Source of the DNA: Paenibacillus sp. PastM-3
Lineage (GTDB): Bacteria; Bacillota; Bacilli; Paenibacillales; Paenibacillaceae
DNA: 64,000 nt
Assembly (NCBI RefSeq): GCF_029893965.1
Contig: NZ_JARXXP010000009.1
Location: 1 to 64,000 of the forward strand
Reading direction: 5' to 3'
The notes under the pieces are model-generated. The model had not been told where the DNA came from. It saw only the letters and a list, made by a program, of their open reading frames with translations, and did no database searches. The position numbers were made by a program, and so were the translations under genes. Below, piece by piece: positions 8,535-17,543 of this stretch; within the stretch, counting starts at the first letter, position 1; each line of letters starts with the position of its first letter.

Positions 8535-10186
8535 GCGGCCGCACAAAGCGCCTGGATATCTGGTCGCTGATTACCTTTATTATTTTTGCAGGATATCTGA
8601 TATTTTTGGCATTGCCTTTATTCATGCTGCTGATCAAAAGCTTCTTTGACGGGACAACCGGCGAGTTCTCGCTCGCATACTTTCATAAATTTTTTAGCAA
8701 AGCCTATTATATGAATGCTGTATGGAACAGCATAAAGGTGACTGTAAGCGTCACACTGCTGTCCATCCTGGTGGCCGGGCCGCTGGCTTACCTTATGACG
8801 GTTGCCAAAATTAAAGGAAGCGCAACGGTGCGCATCCTGATTCTGATCTCCTCTATGTCGGCCCCGTTTATCGGCGCATACGCATGGATCCTGCTGCTCG
8901 GGCGCAGCGGGGTGATTACCACCTTCTTATCCAGTGTATTCGGTATTCGTATGCCTGATATTTACGGCTTTTCCGGTATCCTGCTTGTGCTGACTTTGCA
9001 GCTGTCCCCGCTGATTTTTATGTACGTGTCGGGGGCACTCAAGAATGTCGATAACTCGCTGATGGAAGCAGCCGAAAGCATGAACTGCACGGGTCTGCGG
9101 AAAATGTGGAAAATACTCGTACCGCTGATTACACCGACCTTACTCGCCGGGGGCCTGCTGGTCTTTATGAGGGCATTTGCCGATTTCGGCACACCGATGC
9201 TAATCGGTGAAGGGTACCGGACCGTACCGGTGCTGATCTTTAATGAGTTTATTAGTGAGGTTGGAGGAGATGACGGCTTTGCCGCTGCGATCAGTGTTAT
9301 TGTGGTTCTGTTCGCCGTTGCTGTGTTTCTGCTGCAAAAGTTCGTGGCTAACCGGAAATCATACAGTATGAGCGCACTGAATCCAATTGAACCTAAGAAA
9401 CTTAAGGGATTCGCCAATTTTGCAGCCCATGCCTATGTTTATCTGTTTACATTACTGGCATTAATGCCGCAGGGATATGTAGCTTATACGTCCTTCCTTA
9501 AGACCTCCGGTAAAATTTTTGTGGACGGATACTCTCTCGACAGCTATCGTGCAGCCTTCTCGAAGGTCGGTGATTCCATCTACAACACCTTTATGATGGC
9601 CGGCATTACGATCATCATTATCACGCTCGCTGCTGTGCTGATCGCTTATGTAACAGTAAAGCGTAAAGGTGCGGTTGCGAATGTCTTGGATACCTTTACG
9701 ATGCTTCCTTATATCGTACCGGGCTCCATACTCGGGATCGCCCTGCTGGTTACCTTTAACAAGGGGCCGCTGGTATTGAGCGGAACCTCCATAATTCTGA
9801 TTGCCGCCTTTGTCATCCGGCGTCTGCCCTACACGATCCGCTCCAGTGCTGCAGTGCTCCATCAGGTGAATGACAGCATTGAAGAAGCGGCAATCAGCCT
9901 TGGAGCCTCAACTATGCGGACGTTCTTCAAGATTACCGTGCCGATGATGATTTCAGGTGTATTCGCCGGAGCGATCATCAGCTGGATAAGCATTATAACG
10001 GAGCTCAGCACCTCTATTATTCTTTACACGGGAAATACCCGCACGATGACGGTTGCTGTCTACACAGAGGTTGTACGCGGCAATTACGGGGTTGCAGCCG
10101 CACTATCAACCCTGCTGACTGCGATTACTGTAGTTTCCCTGCTGTTGTTCTTCAAGCTTTCCGGCAAAAAAGAAGTAACCATGTAA
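8531..10186 (+). CDS. ABC transporter permease, fused two-domain (FbpB-like)
   Basis: Membrane component of 551 residues containing two tandem BPD_transp_1 permease domains, the usual FbpB arrangement, so one polypeptide can form the channel. About 12 transmembrane helices are visible. The EAA coupling loops appear twice: EAAESMNCTGLRKMWKILVP near residue 180 and EEAAISLGASTMRTFFKITV near residue 455. It starts inside the ATPase stop (ATGA overlap) and is followed by a terminator. Confidence 0.9.
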   Translation: MSGRTKRLDIWSLITFIIFAGYLIFLALPLFMLLIKSFFDGTTGEFSLAYFHKFFSKAYYMNAVWNSIKVTVSVTLLSILVAGPLAYLMTVAKIKGSATVRILILISSMSAPFIGAYAWILLLGRSGVITTFLSSVFGIRMPDIYGFSGILLVLTLQLSPLIFMYVSGALKNVDNSLMEAAESMNCTGLRKMWKILVPLITPTLLAGGLLVFMRAFADFGTPMLIGEGYRTVPVLIFNEFISEVGGDDGFAAAISVIVVLFAVAVFLLQKFVANRKSYSMSALNPIEPKKLKGFANFAAHAYVYLFTLLALMPQGYVAYTSFLKTSGKIFVDGYSLDSYRAAFSKVGDSIYNTFMMAGITIIIITLAAVLIAYVTVKRKGAVANVLDTFTMLPYIVPGSILGIALLVTFNKGPLVLSGTSIILIAAFVIRRLPYTIRSSAAVLHQVNDSIEEAAISLGASTMRTFFKITVPMMISGVFAGAIISWISIITELSTSIILYTGNTRTMTVAVYTEVVRGNYGVAAALSTLLTAITVVSLLLFFKLSGKKEVTM

Positions 10187-10193
10187 CAGCGAA

Positions 10194-10221
10194 CCGGTCC
10201 CGCGTAAGCGGGCCGGCTTTT
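10194..10221 (+). terminator. Rho-independent terminator after the importer genes
   Basis: CCGGTCCCGC pairs with GCGGGCCGG (one bulged T) over a GTAA loop, followed by CTTTT. It separates the ABC genes from the two-component genes. Confidence 0.75.
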
Positions 10222-10305
10222 GTTCATCTGCCGGTGCATCCGCTGGTTTCGTGAATCCGGACAGTCGGGTATGATAGTAGGATGTATCAGAAAGGGAGTG
10301 GCGCA

Positions 10306-12000
10306 ATGGTAAAAAGAAGTTTCAAGGATTCGCTGCGCCGGATGTTTCTGCTGCACACCCTTGTGCCGATTTCCATTTTGTTTGTGCTGTTTCTGGTATT
10401 CATGATGATCAATTCGCGGTTTGTGCTGGTCAGCCAGACGGCGGAAGCGGGCAGGCAGATCAAATCATCGATGGAGACGGTCTACAGCTCCTATGTCAAA
10501 GAAATGAGCGAAGCTGCAGCGCTGGAAACCGTTATTTCTTTTGCCGGATCACGTAATCATGGTCCGGAGGTGTTCGAGCGGTTTTATGACTTCAATAACC
10601 GGCAGCAGGTAAAAAGCATTATGTATATTATCGGTGCTGATGGAACGATTATGGCCTCTTCAGCCAACTATAATTCTGAACCGTCTGATCTCGCACTGCA
10701 AGCAATTGCCCGGCGGATGCACAGCCAAGGCCTGCCGCTCCTTGCCGAAACCAATCATATCCGTTTCTCGCATGACCGTTATACCGCCTATACCTTTGCC
10801 CATGAAATCCGCAGCGGAAGGGAAGTGCTCGGTTATCTGATCTATCAGCTGTATGAATTGGATCTGCAGAAGCTGATCTTTGTGCAGAATAACGAAATTG
10901 CCGTGGTTACTGATTCTTACCGCACCATTATTGCTACTACGAATAATCTGACGCAGGGGCTAATGAATAAATATAGCCTGTCCAGTGATTCTAAGGGCTA
11001 CGTTTGGATTGATAATGGAAAGTATTACAGTAAAGAAACATACATACCGTTATCGCAGTGGCGAGTTTACACGTTAAGCGCTGCTGAGGGGAATCATAGC
11101 GCCTATTGGTCACTGGCTGTGTTTTTTGTGATGGCCAGTCTGCTGTTATGGTTTGTTATTCAATATTCTGCCCGCATTATCTCCACCCGCCAGTCACGGG
11201 CGATAGATAAGCTGATCTATGCCGTCAGAGAGCTGGAGTCAGGTAACATGGACTCCTACGTCTATATCGGCACCGGGGATGAGTTCGAGACGCTTGCGGG
11301 CCAATATAATCAGATGCTGCAGCGACTGAATGAGCTCGTCGCCCAGAATGCGGAGCTGTCCGATTTGCGCAGGGTTATCGAGGTTAAGCACCTGCAGTCG
11401 CAATTTCACCCGCATTTTATATTTAATGTGCTGGAGACGCTTCGCTACGCTATTGTTGTAGACAACAAGCTCGCTCAGGATATGGTGCTTACGCTTTCCA
11501 GACATCTGCGCTACAGCATTGGCAACGAAAAGGACCATGTTATGCTTGGCGATGATCTGGAGTATATTGCCGGGTACATGAAGCTGCAGCAGATAAGGTT
11601 CAAGGACAGGCTCCATTACCGGGAAGAGGTAAGCCTGGCGGCCAAGACTGCACTGGTTCCCAGGCTGATGCTGCAGCCAGTCATAGAGAATACAATTAAA
11701 TACGGCTACCGCCAGCGCCGAACTGTAGCGGTTACAGTGACGGGCCGTGTAGAGGAGGCGGATCTGATCCTTGAGGTGAAGGATAATGCGGGAGGGATGA
11801 GCAGCGAACGGCTGGAGGAAGTCCGGACTATTATGGAGTCTCAGGATAACCGTGCTCCGCATATCGGGCTGCATAATTTACACCGGCGGCTAGTGCTGAT
11901 GTATGGGGAACGTTATGGCATACAGATTGACAGCACTCCGGGAGAGGGAACCCGGGTAACTTTTGTATTGCCATACAGGAAGGAGGCCGCAGATGTTTAA
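10306..12000 (+). CDS. Sensor histidine kinase, YesM/LytS type
   Basis: A 564-residue membrane kinase. An N-terminal helix (around residues 12-35), a large extracytoplasmic sensor (to about 265), a second helix, a HAMP segment, a His_kinase domain (FHPHFIFNVLETLRY, phospho-acceptor His near residue 370) and a HATPase_c domain (N-box ENTIKYG) are visible. The family usually has NPHFLFN; here the first Asn is His. The start is ATG 10306, 7 nt after GGGAG; the upstream ATG 10282 has no ribosome site. Its last codons overlap the response regulator. Position next to the ABC importer suggests it senses the same ligand. Confidence 0.9.
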   Translation: MVKRSFKDSLRRMFLLHTLVPISILFVLFLVFMMINSRFVLVSQTAEAGRQIKSSMETVYSSYVKEMSEAAALETVISFAGSRNHGPEVFERFYDFNNRQQVKSIMYIIGADGTIMASSANYNSEPSDLALQAIARRMHSQGLPLLAETNHIRFSHDRYTAYTFAHEIRSGREVLGYLIYQLYELDLQKLIFVQNNEIAVVTDSYRTIIATTNNLTQGLMNKYSLSSDSKGYVWIDNGKYYSKETYIPLSQWRVYTLSAAEGNHSAYWSLAVFFVMASLLLWFVIQYSARIISTRQSRAIDKLIYAVRELESGNMDSYVYIGTGDEFETLAGQYNQMLQRLNELVAQNAELSDLRRVIEVKHLQSQFHPHFIFNVLETLRYAIVVDNKLAQDMVLTLSRHLRYSIGNEKDHVMLGDDLEYIAGYMKLQQIRFKDRLHYREEVSLAAKTALVPRLMLQPVIENTIKYGYRQRRTVAVTVTGRVEEADLILEVKDNAGGMSSERLEEVRTIMESQDNRAPHIGLHNLHRRLVLMYGERYGIQIDSTPGEGTRVTFVLPYRKEAADV

Positions 12001-12787
12001 GGTGCTGCTGGTTGAGGATGAAGAGATGATCCGTAAAGGCCTGCGTTTTACATTTGACTGGATGGGAGCCGGGTGTGTAATTGTGGGTGAAGCAGAGAAC
12101 GGTGAGGAGGGACTCCGCCAGATTGCGCTGCTTCACCCCGATATTGTGATTGTTGATGTAAACATGCCGCTGATGGACGGAATTTCCATGATTGAGCATA
12201 GTGTGGAGGAAGCAGATTGCAGCTATATCATTTTGTCCGGCTATGATGAATTCAGGCTGGCCAAGGATGCTATCCGGCTAGGGGTAACCGAATATTTGCT
12301 GAAGCCGCTGGAACAGGAGCAGCTATCAGCTGCACTGGAGCGTGCAAAGAGCCAGCTGGAAATGAAACGGCAGTACACTGCGATGATCACTTCTGGAGCC
12401 GGAAACGGAGAGCTGCTGCAGGCGTCTGTCGTGAAGCTGCCCGGGAAATCATCCCGTTATGTATCCAAAATGATCCAATATGTCCAGGAGCATTATGCGG
12501 AAAAAATCGGCATTAAGGATCTGGTAGACAGCCTGGGCGTAAGCGCCACTTATCTAAACCGGACCTTCAAAAGTGAAACAACCTATACCTTCAACGATTT
12601 TCTGAACCGCTACCGCATTCAAAAAGCGATGGATTTGCTGAGCAGCGGCGAGGATAAAGTTTATGCAATTGCTGCGATTGTTGGATATAAGGATTATAAA
12701 TATTTCATAGCCATTTTTAAAAAATACGCGGGGTGTACCCCAAGCTATTATCAGGAGAGATTCGGCAGGGGAGAGGCAGGCCGGTGA
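11993..12787 (+). CDS. Response regulator with AraC-type DNA-binding domain (YesN-like)
   Basis: A 264-residue partner of the upstream kinase. The receiver domain (residues 1-120) has the acidic pair ED near residue 10, phospho-acceptor Asp55 in IVIVDVNMPLMDG, and KPLEQ. The C-terminal 100 residues are an AraC helix-turn-helix pair (GVSATYLNRTFKSETTYTFN, then IVGYKDYKYF). It is short for a YesN protein because the linker is minimal. The ATG follows AAGGAGG by 6 nt and lies inside the end of the kinase gene, so the two are translationally coupled. Confidence 0.92.
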   Translation: MFKVLLVEDEEMIRKGLRFTFDWMGAGCVIVGEAENGEEGLRQIALLHPDIVIVDVNMPLMDGISMIEHSVEEADCSYIILSGYDEFRLAKDAIRLGVTEYLLKPLEQEQLSAALERAKSQLEMKRQYTAMITSGAGNGELLQASVVKLPGKSSRYVSKMIQYVQEHYAEKIGIKDLVDSLGVSATYLNRTFKSETTYTFNDFLNRYRIQKAMDLLSSGEDKVYAIAAIVGYKDYKYFIAIFKKYAGCTPSYYQERFGRGEAGR

Positions 12788-12868
12788 TTTACAGGTTGAG
12801 GCGGCCCACTGGAGAAGGTGATGGCAGCTGCCCGGCAGAGTGAGTCCAGGCAGCTGCAAAATAAATGG

Positions 12869-12897
12869 TTGACTTTTATATCTCTGCGAGGTATATT
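12869..12897 (+). promoter_or_regulatory. Sigma-A promoter of the tRNA-Lys gene
   Basis: TTGACT (12869-12874), a 17-nt spacer and TATATT (12892-12897) lie 47 nt upstream of the mature tRNA 5' end. Both hexamers are close to consensus. Confidence 0.75.
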
Positions 12898-12944
12898 ATA
12901 AGAGTTCCTTTTGAGAGCAAATGTTATTGCAAACAACATAATAT

Positions 12945-13017
12945 GGACTCTTAGCTCAGTTGGTAGAGCAGTAGACTCTTAATCTATTTGTCCAGGGTTC
13001 GAGCCCCTGAGAGTCCA
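12945..13017 (+). tRNA. tRNA-Lys (anticodon CTT)
   Basis: A complete cloverleaf of 73 nt. The acceptor stem GGACTCT pairs with AGAGTCC with discriminator A. The D arm is GCTC/GAGC. The anticodon arm GTAGA-CTCTTAA-TCTAT gives anticodon CTT, which reads AAG. The T arm CAGGG-TTCGAGC-CCCTG is canonical. CCA is not encoded. It is transcribed alone, with its own promoter and terminator. Confidence 0.95.
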
Positions 13018-13025
13018 TCCTATAA

Positions 13026-13050
13026 AGAGCGGCAGCGATGCCGTTCTTTT
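13026..13050 (+). terminator. Terminator of the tRNA gene
   Basis: AGAGCGGCA pairs with TGCCGTTCT over a GCGA tetraloop and is followed by TTT, 9 nt after the tRNA. Confidence 0.75.
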
Positions 13051-13070
13051 GCTGTACATATACATATCCA

Positions 13071-13112
13071 AAAGAGCGTCTCCGGCCAGGCAAAGGGAGG
13101 CGCTCTTTTTTT
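13071..13112. terminator. Terminator between tRNA and siderophore ABC genes
   Basis: AAAGAGCGTCTCC pairs with GGAGGCGCTCTTT and the T tract continues. A-rich and T-rich flanks let it serve the minus-strand ATPase gene as well as the plus strand. Confidence 0.8.
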
Positions 13113-13127
13113 ATACACAGATTCAGG

Positions 13128-13895
13128 CTATGTAGTCTCCAGATAAGCAATACCCAGCGCCCCGGTAACAGGATTGCGGTAGGTTTCGCAGGCCACATCA
13201 AATACCTGGCCGATCAGCTCCTTGGTCAGAATATCCTCAGGCTTGCCGCATGCCGCAACCTGACCCTGCTTCATCACATACAGGTAATCGCAGTATTGGG
13301 CGGCCAGCGTAAGATCATGGAGTGCGGCGAGGATGCCGATGTCCAGCTTTTTTACAATGTTCAGGATCTGCAGCTGGAATTTGATATCCAGGTGATTGGT
13401 TGGCTCATCGAGAATCATGAATTCCGGCTGCTGGGCGAGCACACGGGCCAGGATGACACGCTGCTTCTCACCGCCCGACAGTGAATTGTAGCTGCGTTCT
13501 GCGTGATCCTCCAGATTAACCTTGCGCAGGGCGCCGGTTACAATATCATGATCCTGCTTATTGTCTGTTTCCAGCATGCCTTTATGCGGGGTCCGTCCCA
13601 TTGCCACCATCTCGCGTACCTTGAAATCAAAGCTCAATTCATTGAACTGGCCGACGACGCCCAGCTTTTGCGCAACCGCCTTGGGGCTTGCCTTGATTAC
13701 ATTGAGGTCAGACAGGAAGACATCTCCCTGTTTAGGCTTGATGACCTTATAAATGCTCTTCAGCAGCGTGGATTTGCCGCAGCCGTTCGGCCCGATCAGG
13801 CCGACGAATTGCTTATTGCGGACCTTGAGCGATACATCCTTGACGATATTAACATTGGAGATAGAGACTGCCAGACGTTCAACGTTTAAGTCCAT
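13128..13895 (-). CDS. Siderophore ABC transporter ATP-binding protein (FecE/FhuC-like)
   Basis: A 255-residue cytoplasmic ATPase for ferric-siderophore or cobalamin-type uptake. It has Walker A GPNGCGKSTLLKSI, signature YNSLSGGEKQRVILARVLAQ (split here only for display), Walker B FMILDEPTNHLD and switch His in ALHDL. The length is standard. The start codon overlaps the permease stop by one base (TAATG), indicating coupling. Two Fur boxes lie upstream of the two-gene unit. Confidence 0.92.
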   Translation of the reverse strand: MDLNVERLAVSISNVNIVKDVSLKVRNKQFVGLIGPNGCGKSTLLKSIYKVIKPKQGDVFLSDLNVIKASPKAVAQKLGVVGQFNELSFDFKVREMVAMGRTPHKGMLETDNKQDHDIVTGALRKVNLEDHAERSYNSLSGGEKQRVILARVLAQQPEFMILDEPTNHLDIKFQLQILNIVKKLDIGILAALHDLTLAAQYCDYLYVMKQGQVAACGKPEDILTKELIGQVFDVACETYRNPVTGALGIAYLETT

Positions 13896-15010
13896 TAGGA
13901 TTTGCCTCCAAACGCGTAGCCTTTTTTGACCAGCATGTACATGAACATCGGTGCACCGATCAGGGCAGTGATAATGCCGATCGGGAGCTCTACATTCGGA
14001 ACGATGGTCCGGGCGATAACGTCTGTCCAGATCATGAAGATTGCCCCGAACAGGATAGAGGCCGGGAGCAGCCGGCGGTGATCAGGACCAACTAATCCTC
14101 TTACCAGATGGGGGATAATCAGGCCGACAAAGCCGATCATACCGCAGCTGGCGACCATAATACCAGTAATCAGGGCGGTGAGGATCATATAAGCCTTGCG
14201 GTAAAGGCCAAGCGAAATCCCCAGCGTAACCGCCGCTTCATCACCAAGCAGCATGGCATTCAGGGCGCGGAACTGTATCAGGAAGAATGCGGCGGCAAGC
14301 GTCACGGACACCGCAATCAGCGGCAGCTTGTCCCAGCTTGAGGCGGCCAGGCTGCCCATGGTCCAGAAGGTAACGGTCTTGATGCCTTCAGCATTGTTGG
14401 CAAAGTAGACGATAAAGTTGGCAAAAGCGGTACATAGCGCATTTATAACCATACCGGCCAGCACGAGCTTGACGGAGGTCATTTTGCCGCCGGCATTAGC
14501 CAGGAGCAGCACAAGCAATGAAGCCCCGACAGCCCCGGCAAAGGCCCAGAAGGCTACACCGGTCTGACCGAGAAAACCCATCGTGCCGAAGCCGATAAGA
14601 ATGGCGAAGGTGGCACCCAGCGAGCCGCCTGAGGAAATGCCGAGTATGTATGGATCAGCGAGCGGATTTTGAACGGCAGCCTGCATAATGGTACCGCACA
14701 GTGTAAGGCCTGCACCGATGAACAGGGCCATGAGTACGCGCGGAAACCGGATTTTCCAGATGATGTCTACAAACGATCCGGAAGTCAGATCCTGCACATT
14801 TCCAATTTGAATGCCGGTAATCTGATGGAGCAGAATCCGGTACGACTGGGAGACGGGAATTTCCACCTGTCCAAAGGAGACGGCGGCGCCTGCGGACAGA
14901 ACAGTGATGACCAGCAGAACGATAATAACCGCGGTGAATCCGTAACGGCTGCTGATAATCGATTGCTTGGATGCCGGCTGAGCGGCTATATCGGTTTGCA
15001 TAACGTTCAT
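13895..15010 (-). CDS. Siderophore ABC transporter permease (FecCD family)
   Basis: A 371-residue FecCD/BtuC-type permease with about 9-10 membrane helices. Family blocks visible include AALGLTLCGTIMQAAVQNPLADP-like sequence (GAGLTLCGTIMQAAVQNPLA here) and GLIIPHLVRGLVGPDHR near the C-terminus. The start at 15010 follows GAAGGAG closely; an open frame continues to 15385 but crosses the promoter and Fur boxes, so that extension is rejected. One permease gene suggests a homodimeric channel. Confidence 0.9.
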   Translation of the reverse strand: MNVMQTDIAAQPASKQSIISSRYGFTAVIIVLLVITVLSAGAAVSFGQVEIPVSQSYRILLHQITGIQIGNVQDLTSGSFVDIIWKIRFPRVLMALFIGAGLTLCGTIMQAAVQNPLADPYILGISSGGSLGATFAILIGFGTMGFLGQTGVAFWAFAGAVGASLLVLLLANAGGKMTSVKLVLAGMVINALCTAFANFIVYFANNAEGIKTVTFWTMGSLAASSWDKLPLIAVSVTLAAAFFLIQFRALNAMLLGDEAAVTLGISLGLYRKAYMILTALITGIMVASCGMIGFVGLIIPHLVRGLVGPDHRRLLPASILFGAIFMIWTDVIARTIVPNVELPIGIITALIGAPMFMYMLVKKGYAFGGKS

Positions 15011-15042
15011 AGGAACTCCTTCATTATAACGTTTTAATTTAA

Positions 15043-15116
15043 AATATATCGCATAATGAGAATCGTTGTCAATGAGAATTATTATCATTGACAGATGGTG
15101 CTGCTTTCTATATTCT
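15043..15116. promoter_or_regulatory. Divergent Fur-controlled promoters
   Basis: Two 7-1-7 Fur boxes lie side by side: TGAGAATCGTTGTCA (15057-15071) and TGAGAATTATTATCA (15073-15087). The second differs from the consensus at one base. To the right, TTGACA (15088-15093), 17 nt and TATTCT (15111-15116) form the promoter of the binding-protein gene. To the left on the minus strand, TTGACA (15072-15067), 18 nt and TATATT (15048-15043) form the promoter of the permease-ATPase genes. Iron-loaded Fur would occlude both -35 regions. Repression by Fur is inferred from the boxes. Confidence 0.85.
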
Positions 15117-15209
15117 ACGATTGTATTCCTTGCAGGTCGGAAGGTTATACCAACCCAAGCTAATCCAAGCAAGGCTGTTACCAGAAATATAGAAAAGGGG
15201 ATAGGAATA

Positions 15210-16286
15210 ATGATTAATGTATTCAAGAGATTTGCGCCGATACTGGCTGTTTTGCTGCTGGTAGGGATACTTTCAGCCTGTTCATCCAGTACACAGAATG
15301 AGAATGCTTCTGCTGCTACGGCAGCGCCAACAAATACTGCTGCGGAGGCAACCGAGGCTTCGACTGCTGCTCCGAGTACAAACACGGTATATCCGCTGAC
15401 TATTGAGAATTACACCAATAACGGTGAGGGCACCCCGTGGACAGCCAAGTCAGTGACCTTTGATAAAGCACCTGAGAAAGTCGTGGCTAATACTCAAGGT
15501 GCCGCTGAGCTGCTGATCAAACTGGGCTTGACTGATAAAATGGTAGGCGTTGCCGCACTGTACGGTGCAGGCGATCCTTCTGTCCAGGAGGAATTCAAAA
15601 AAATCCCGGTAATCTCCGAGAATTATGCCAGCAAAGAGCTGGTTGTCGGAGCAAGCCCTGACCTGGTCCTGGGACGTGCCGACCTGTTCGCGGACGCTGA
15701 CTGGGGTGCTGGAACCGTAGAAGGCCTGAACGGGCTGGGTATCAAAACCTACCTGCAGAACACCAGCGTGAAGGGGGCTACTCTGGACAGCCTGTATAAG
15801 GATATCGAGCAGCTTGGCCAAATCTTTGATGTACAGGAGAACGCTGCCGCTTATATCGAGGAACTCAAACAACGTGCGCAGTCGATTAAAGACGGGGCTG
15901 CAGCCAGCAACGCCAAAACCTTCGCTTATGTTTCTGACGGCGGAAACGGGGCAATTGCCGTATACAGCGGCAATATTGATACTTTTGCCGGTGATGTGCT
16001 TGGTTTGCTTGGTCTTAAGAACAGCTTCGGTGACGTCACAGGCGATATCAGCAAAGAACAGCTGCTTGCCACGAACCCTGATGTACTGCTCCTCTCTGTA
16101 TACACCGGCGGGGTTGATCCGCAGACGACACTGAAAGCCTTCTATGCCGATCCGTCGCTGCAAAGCCTAAATGCCATCAAGAATAAAGCCATTTACCTCA
16201 TCGATTTCAACCAGTTCTGGGGCTACAGCTACTCTATCTTTGACGGGGCCGAGAAGCTGCTGTCCGATATCCTGGCTAATCAGTAA
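15210..16286 (+). CDS. Siderophore-binding lipoprotein of an ABC transporter
   Basis: A 358-residue periplasmic-binding-protein-2 (FecB/FhuD-like) lipoprotein with lipobox GILSAC, then a Ser/Thr/Ala-rich tether of about 45 residues, then the binding domain from YPLTIENYTNN. Typical blocks are APEKVVANTQGAAELLIKLG and SPDLVLGRADLF. It is transcribed divergently from its permease and ATPase under shared Fur boxes. The start at ATG 15210 follows AGGGGATAGGA; an open frame upstream to 15066 would cross the promoter. The actual siderophore is unknown. Confidence 0.92.
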   Translation: MINVFKRFAPILAVLLLVGILSACSSSTQNENASAATAAPTNTAAEATEASTAAPSTNTVYPLTIENYTNNGEGTPWTAKSVTFDKAPEKVVANTQGAAELLIKLGLTDKMVGVAALYGAGDPSVQEEFKKIPVISENYASKELVVGASPDLVLGRADLFADADWGAGTVEGLNGLGIKTYLQNTSVKGATLDSLYKDIEQLGQIFDVQENAAAYIEELKQRAQSIKDGAAASNAKTFAYVSDGGNGAIAVYSGNIDTFAGDVLGLLGLKNSFGDVTGDISKEQLLATNPDVLLLSVYTGGVDPQTTLKAFYADPSLQSLNAIKNKAIYLIDFNQFWGYSYSIFDGAEKLLSDILANQ

Positions 16287-16303
16287 TAAGAATATCATTA
16301 CGA

Positions 16304-16347
16304 AAAAAGCAGGCTCGGCGGCGATACAGCTGCCCGACCTGCTTTTT
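16304..16347 (+). terminator. Terminator after the siderophore-binding gene
   Basis: AAAGCAGGCTCGGC pairs with GCCCGACCTGCTTT (small mismatches) and the T tract continues. It starts 17 nt after the stop. Confidence 0.8.
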
Positions 16348-16472
16348 GCTGCGGCCGGGAGCCTAGTAAATATTAATTTTGAATATTCAGCAATTTAGAG
16401 ATAGAATGATGGAATAGTGAATGGATAGTAATGGTGTAATAGTGATTAACAACAGCTTGGGGGAACAGAACC

Positions 16473-17525
16473 TTGGAACTTGGTATCAGTACATTTGTGG
16501 AAACTACACCCGATGTAGTCACAGGGAAAACAATGAGCCACGCAGAACGGCTGCGTGAAGTAGTAGAAGAAATCGTTCTGGCCGACCGGGTCGGGCTGGA
16601 TGTGTATGGTGTCGGGGAGCATCACCGGCCTGATTTTGCCGCTTCCTCTCCTGCAGTGGTTATGGCGGCAGCAGCAAGCCAGACGAGCAGTATCCGCCTG
16701 ACCAGTGCAGTGATGATTCTGTCATCGGCAGATCCTGTGCGGGTCTATCAGGATTTTGCCACCCTGGACGGACTGAGTAACGGCCGGGCGGAGATTATGG
16801 TCGGACGGGGTTCTTTTATAGAATCATTTCCGCTGTTCGGCTGCGATCTGCAGGATTATGAGAGCCTGTTCGATGAAAAGCTGGATCTCCTGATGAAGCT
16901 TCAGCAGTCTGAGCGGGTAACCTGGGAAGGCAGGCACAGACCCGCTATACATAATTTAGGAATATATCCGCGCCCGGTACAGGAGCCGTTGCCGGTCTGG
17001 ATTGCCAGTGCGGGAAGCCCGGAATCTGCAGTACGCTCAGGTGTCCTGGGCCTGCCGTTTGCGCTGGCGATGATTGGCCCGGTCCGGCCGCTGGATTTTG
17101 CCTCACAGGTGAAGCTGTATAAAGAAGCTGCAGCAGCAGCCGGCCATGATCACGCCAAGCTGCCGGTTGCAGCACATGCGCATGGCTTTGTTGCGGAAAG
17201 TACGCCGAAGGCAATTGAGCAGTTCTTCCCGTCAACCTTTGCCAGAACCAATGTCCGGGCGGTTGAGAAGAACCTGCCTCCGTATACCCGCGCAGATTAT
17301 GATGCGGCAGTCAGTCCGGAGGGCGCGTTATTCGTCGGCGATCCGCGGACAGTTGCGGACAAAATCATTCAATTACGCAAGGAAGTCGGAATCACCAGAT
17401 TCCTGCTTCATGTCCCGCATGGCACCATGGCCCACGCCGAGGTGATGGAATCCATCAGGCTCCTGGGAACAGAGGTTGCTCCACTGGTGCGCGAGGAGAT
17501 AGCCCGCTGGGAGGAGAATCAGTAG
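16473..17525 (+). CDS. LLM-class flavin-dependent oxidoreductase
   Basis: A 350-residue luciferase-like monooxygenase (bacterial luciferase TIM-barrel family, FMN/F420 dependent). Visible blocks are DVYGVGEHHRPDF near residue 50, GRAEIMVGRGSFIESFPLFG near 105, and PVWIASAGSPESAV near 175. It starts with TTG 16473 because no ATG precedes the conserved N-terminal strand; GGGGGAA lies about 8 nt upstream. The substrate is unknown. It is followed after 18 nt by a hypothetical gene, so the two may be cotranscribed. Confidence 0.85.
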   Translation: MELGISTFVETTPDVVTGKTMSHAERLREVVEEIVLADRVGLDVYGVGEHHRPDFAASSPAVVMAAAASQTSSIRLTSAVMILSSADPVRVYQDFATLDGLSNGRAEIMVGRGSFIESFPLFGCDLQDYESLFDEKLDLLMKLQQSERVTWEGRHRPAIHNLGIYPRPVQEPLPVWIASAGSPESAVRSGVLGLPFALAMIGPVRPLDFASQVKLYKEAAAAAGHDHAKLPVAAHAHGFVAESTPKAIEQFFPSTFARTNVRAVEKNLPPYTRADYDAAVSPEGALFVGDPRTVADKIIQLRKEVGITRFLLHVPHGTMAHAEVMESIRLLGTEVAPLVREEIARWEENQ

Positions 17526-17543
17526 GCAAAAGGAGGATTATCA

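Noticed and set aside
15011-15385. N-terminal extension of the siderophore permease
   Set aside because: It would run through the divergent promoters and both Fur boxes and into the binding-protein gene, while ATG 15010 has a proper ribosome site.
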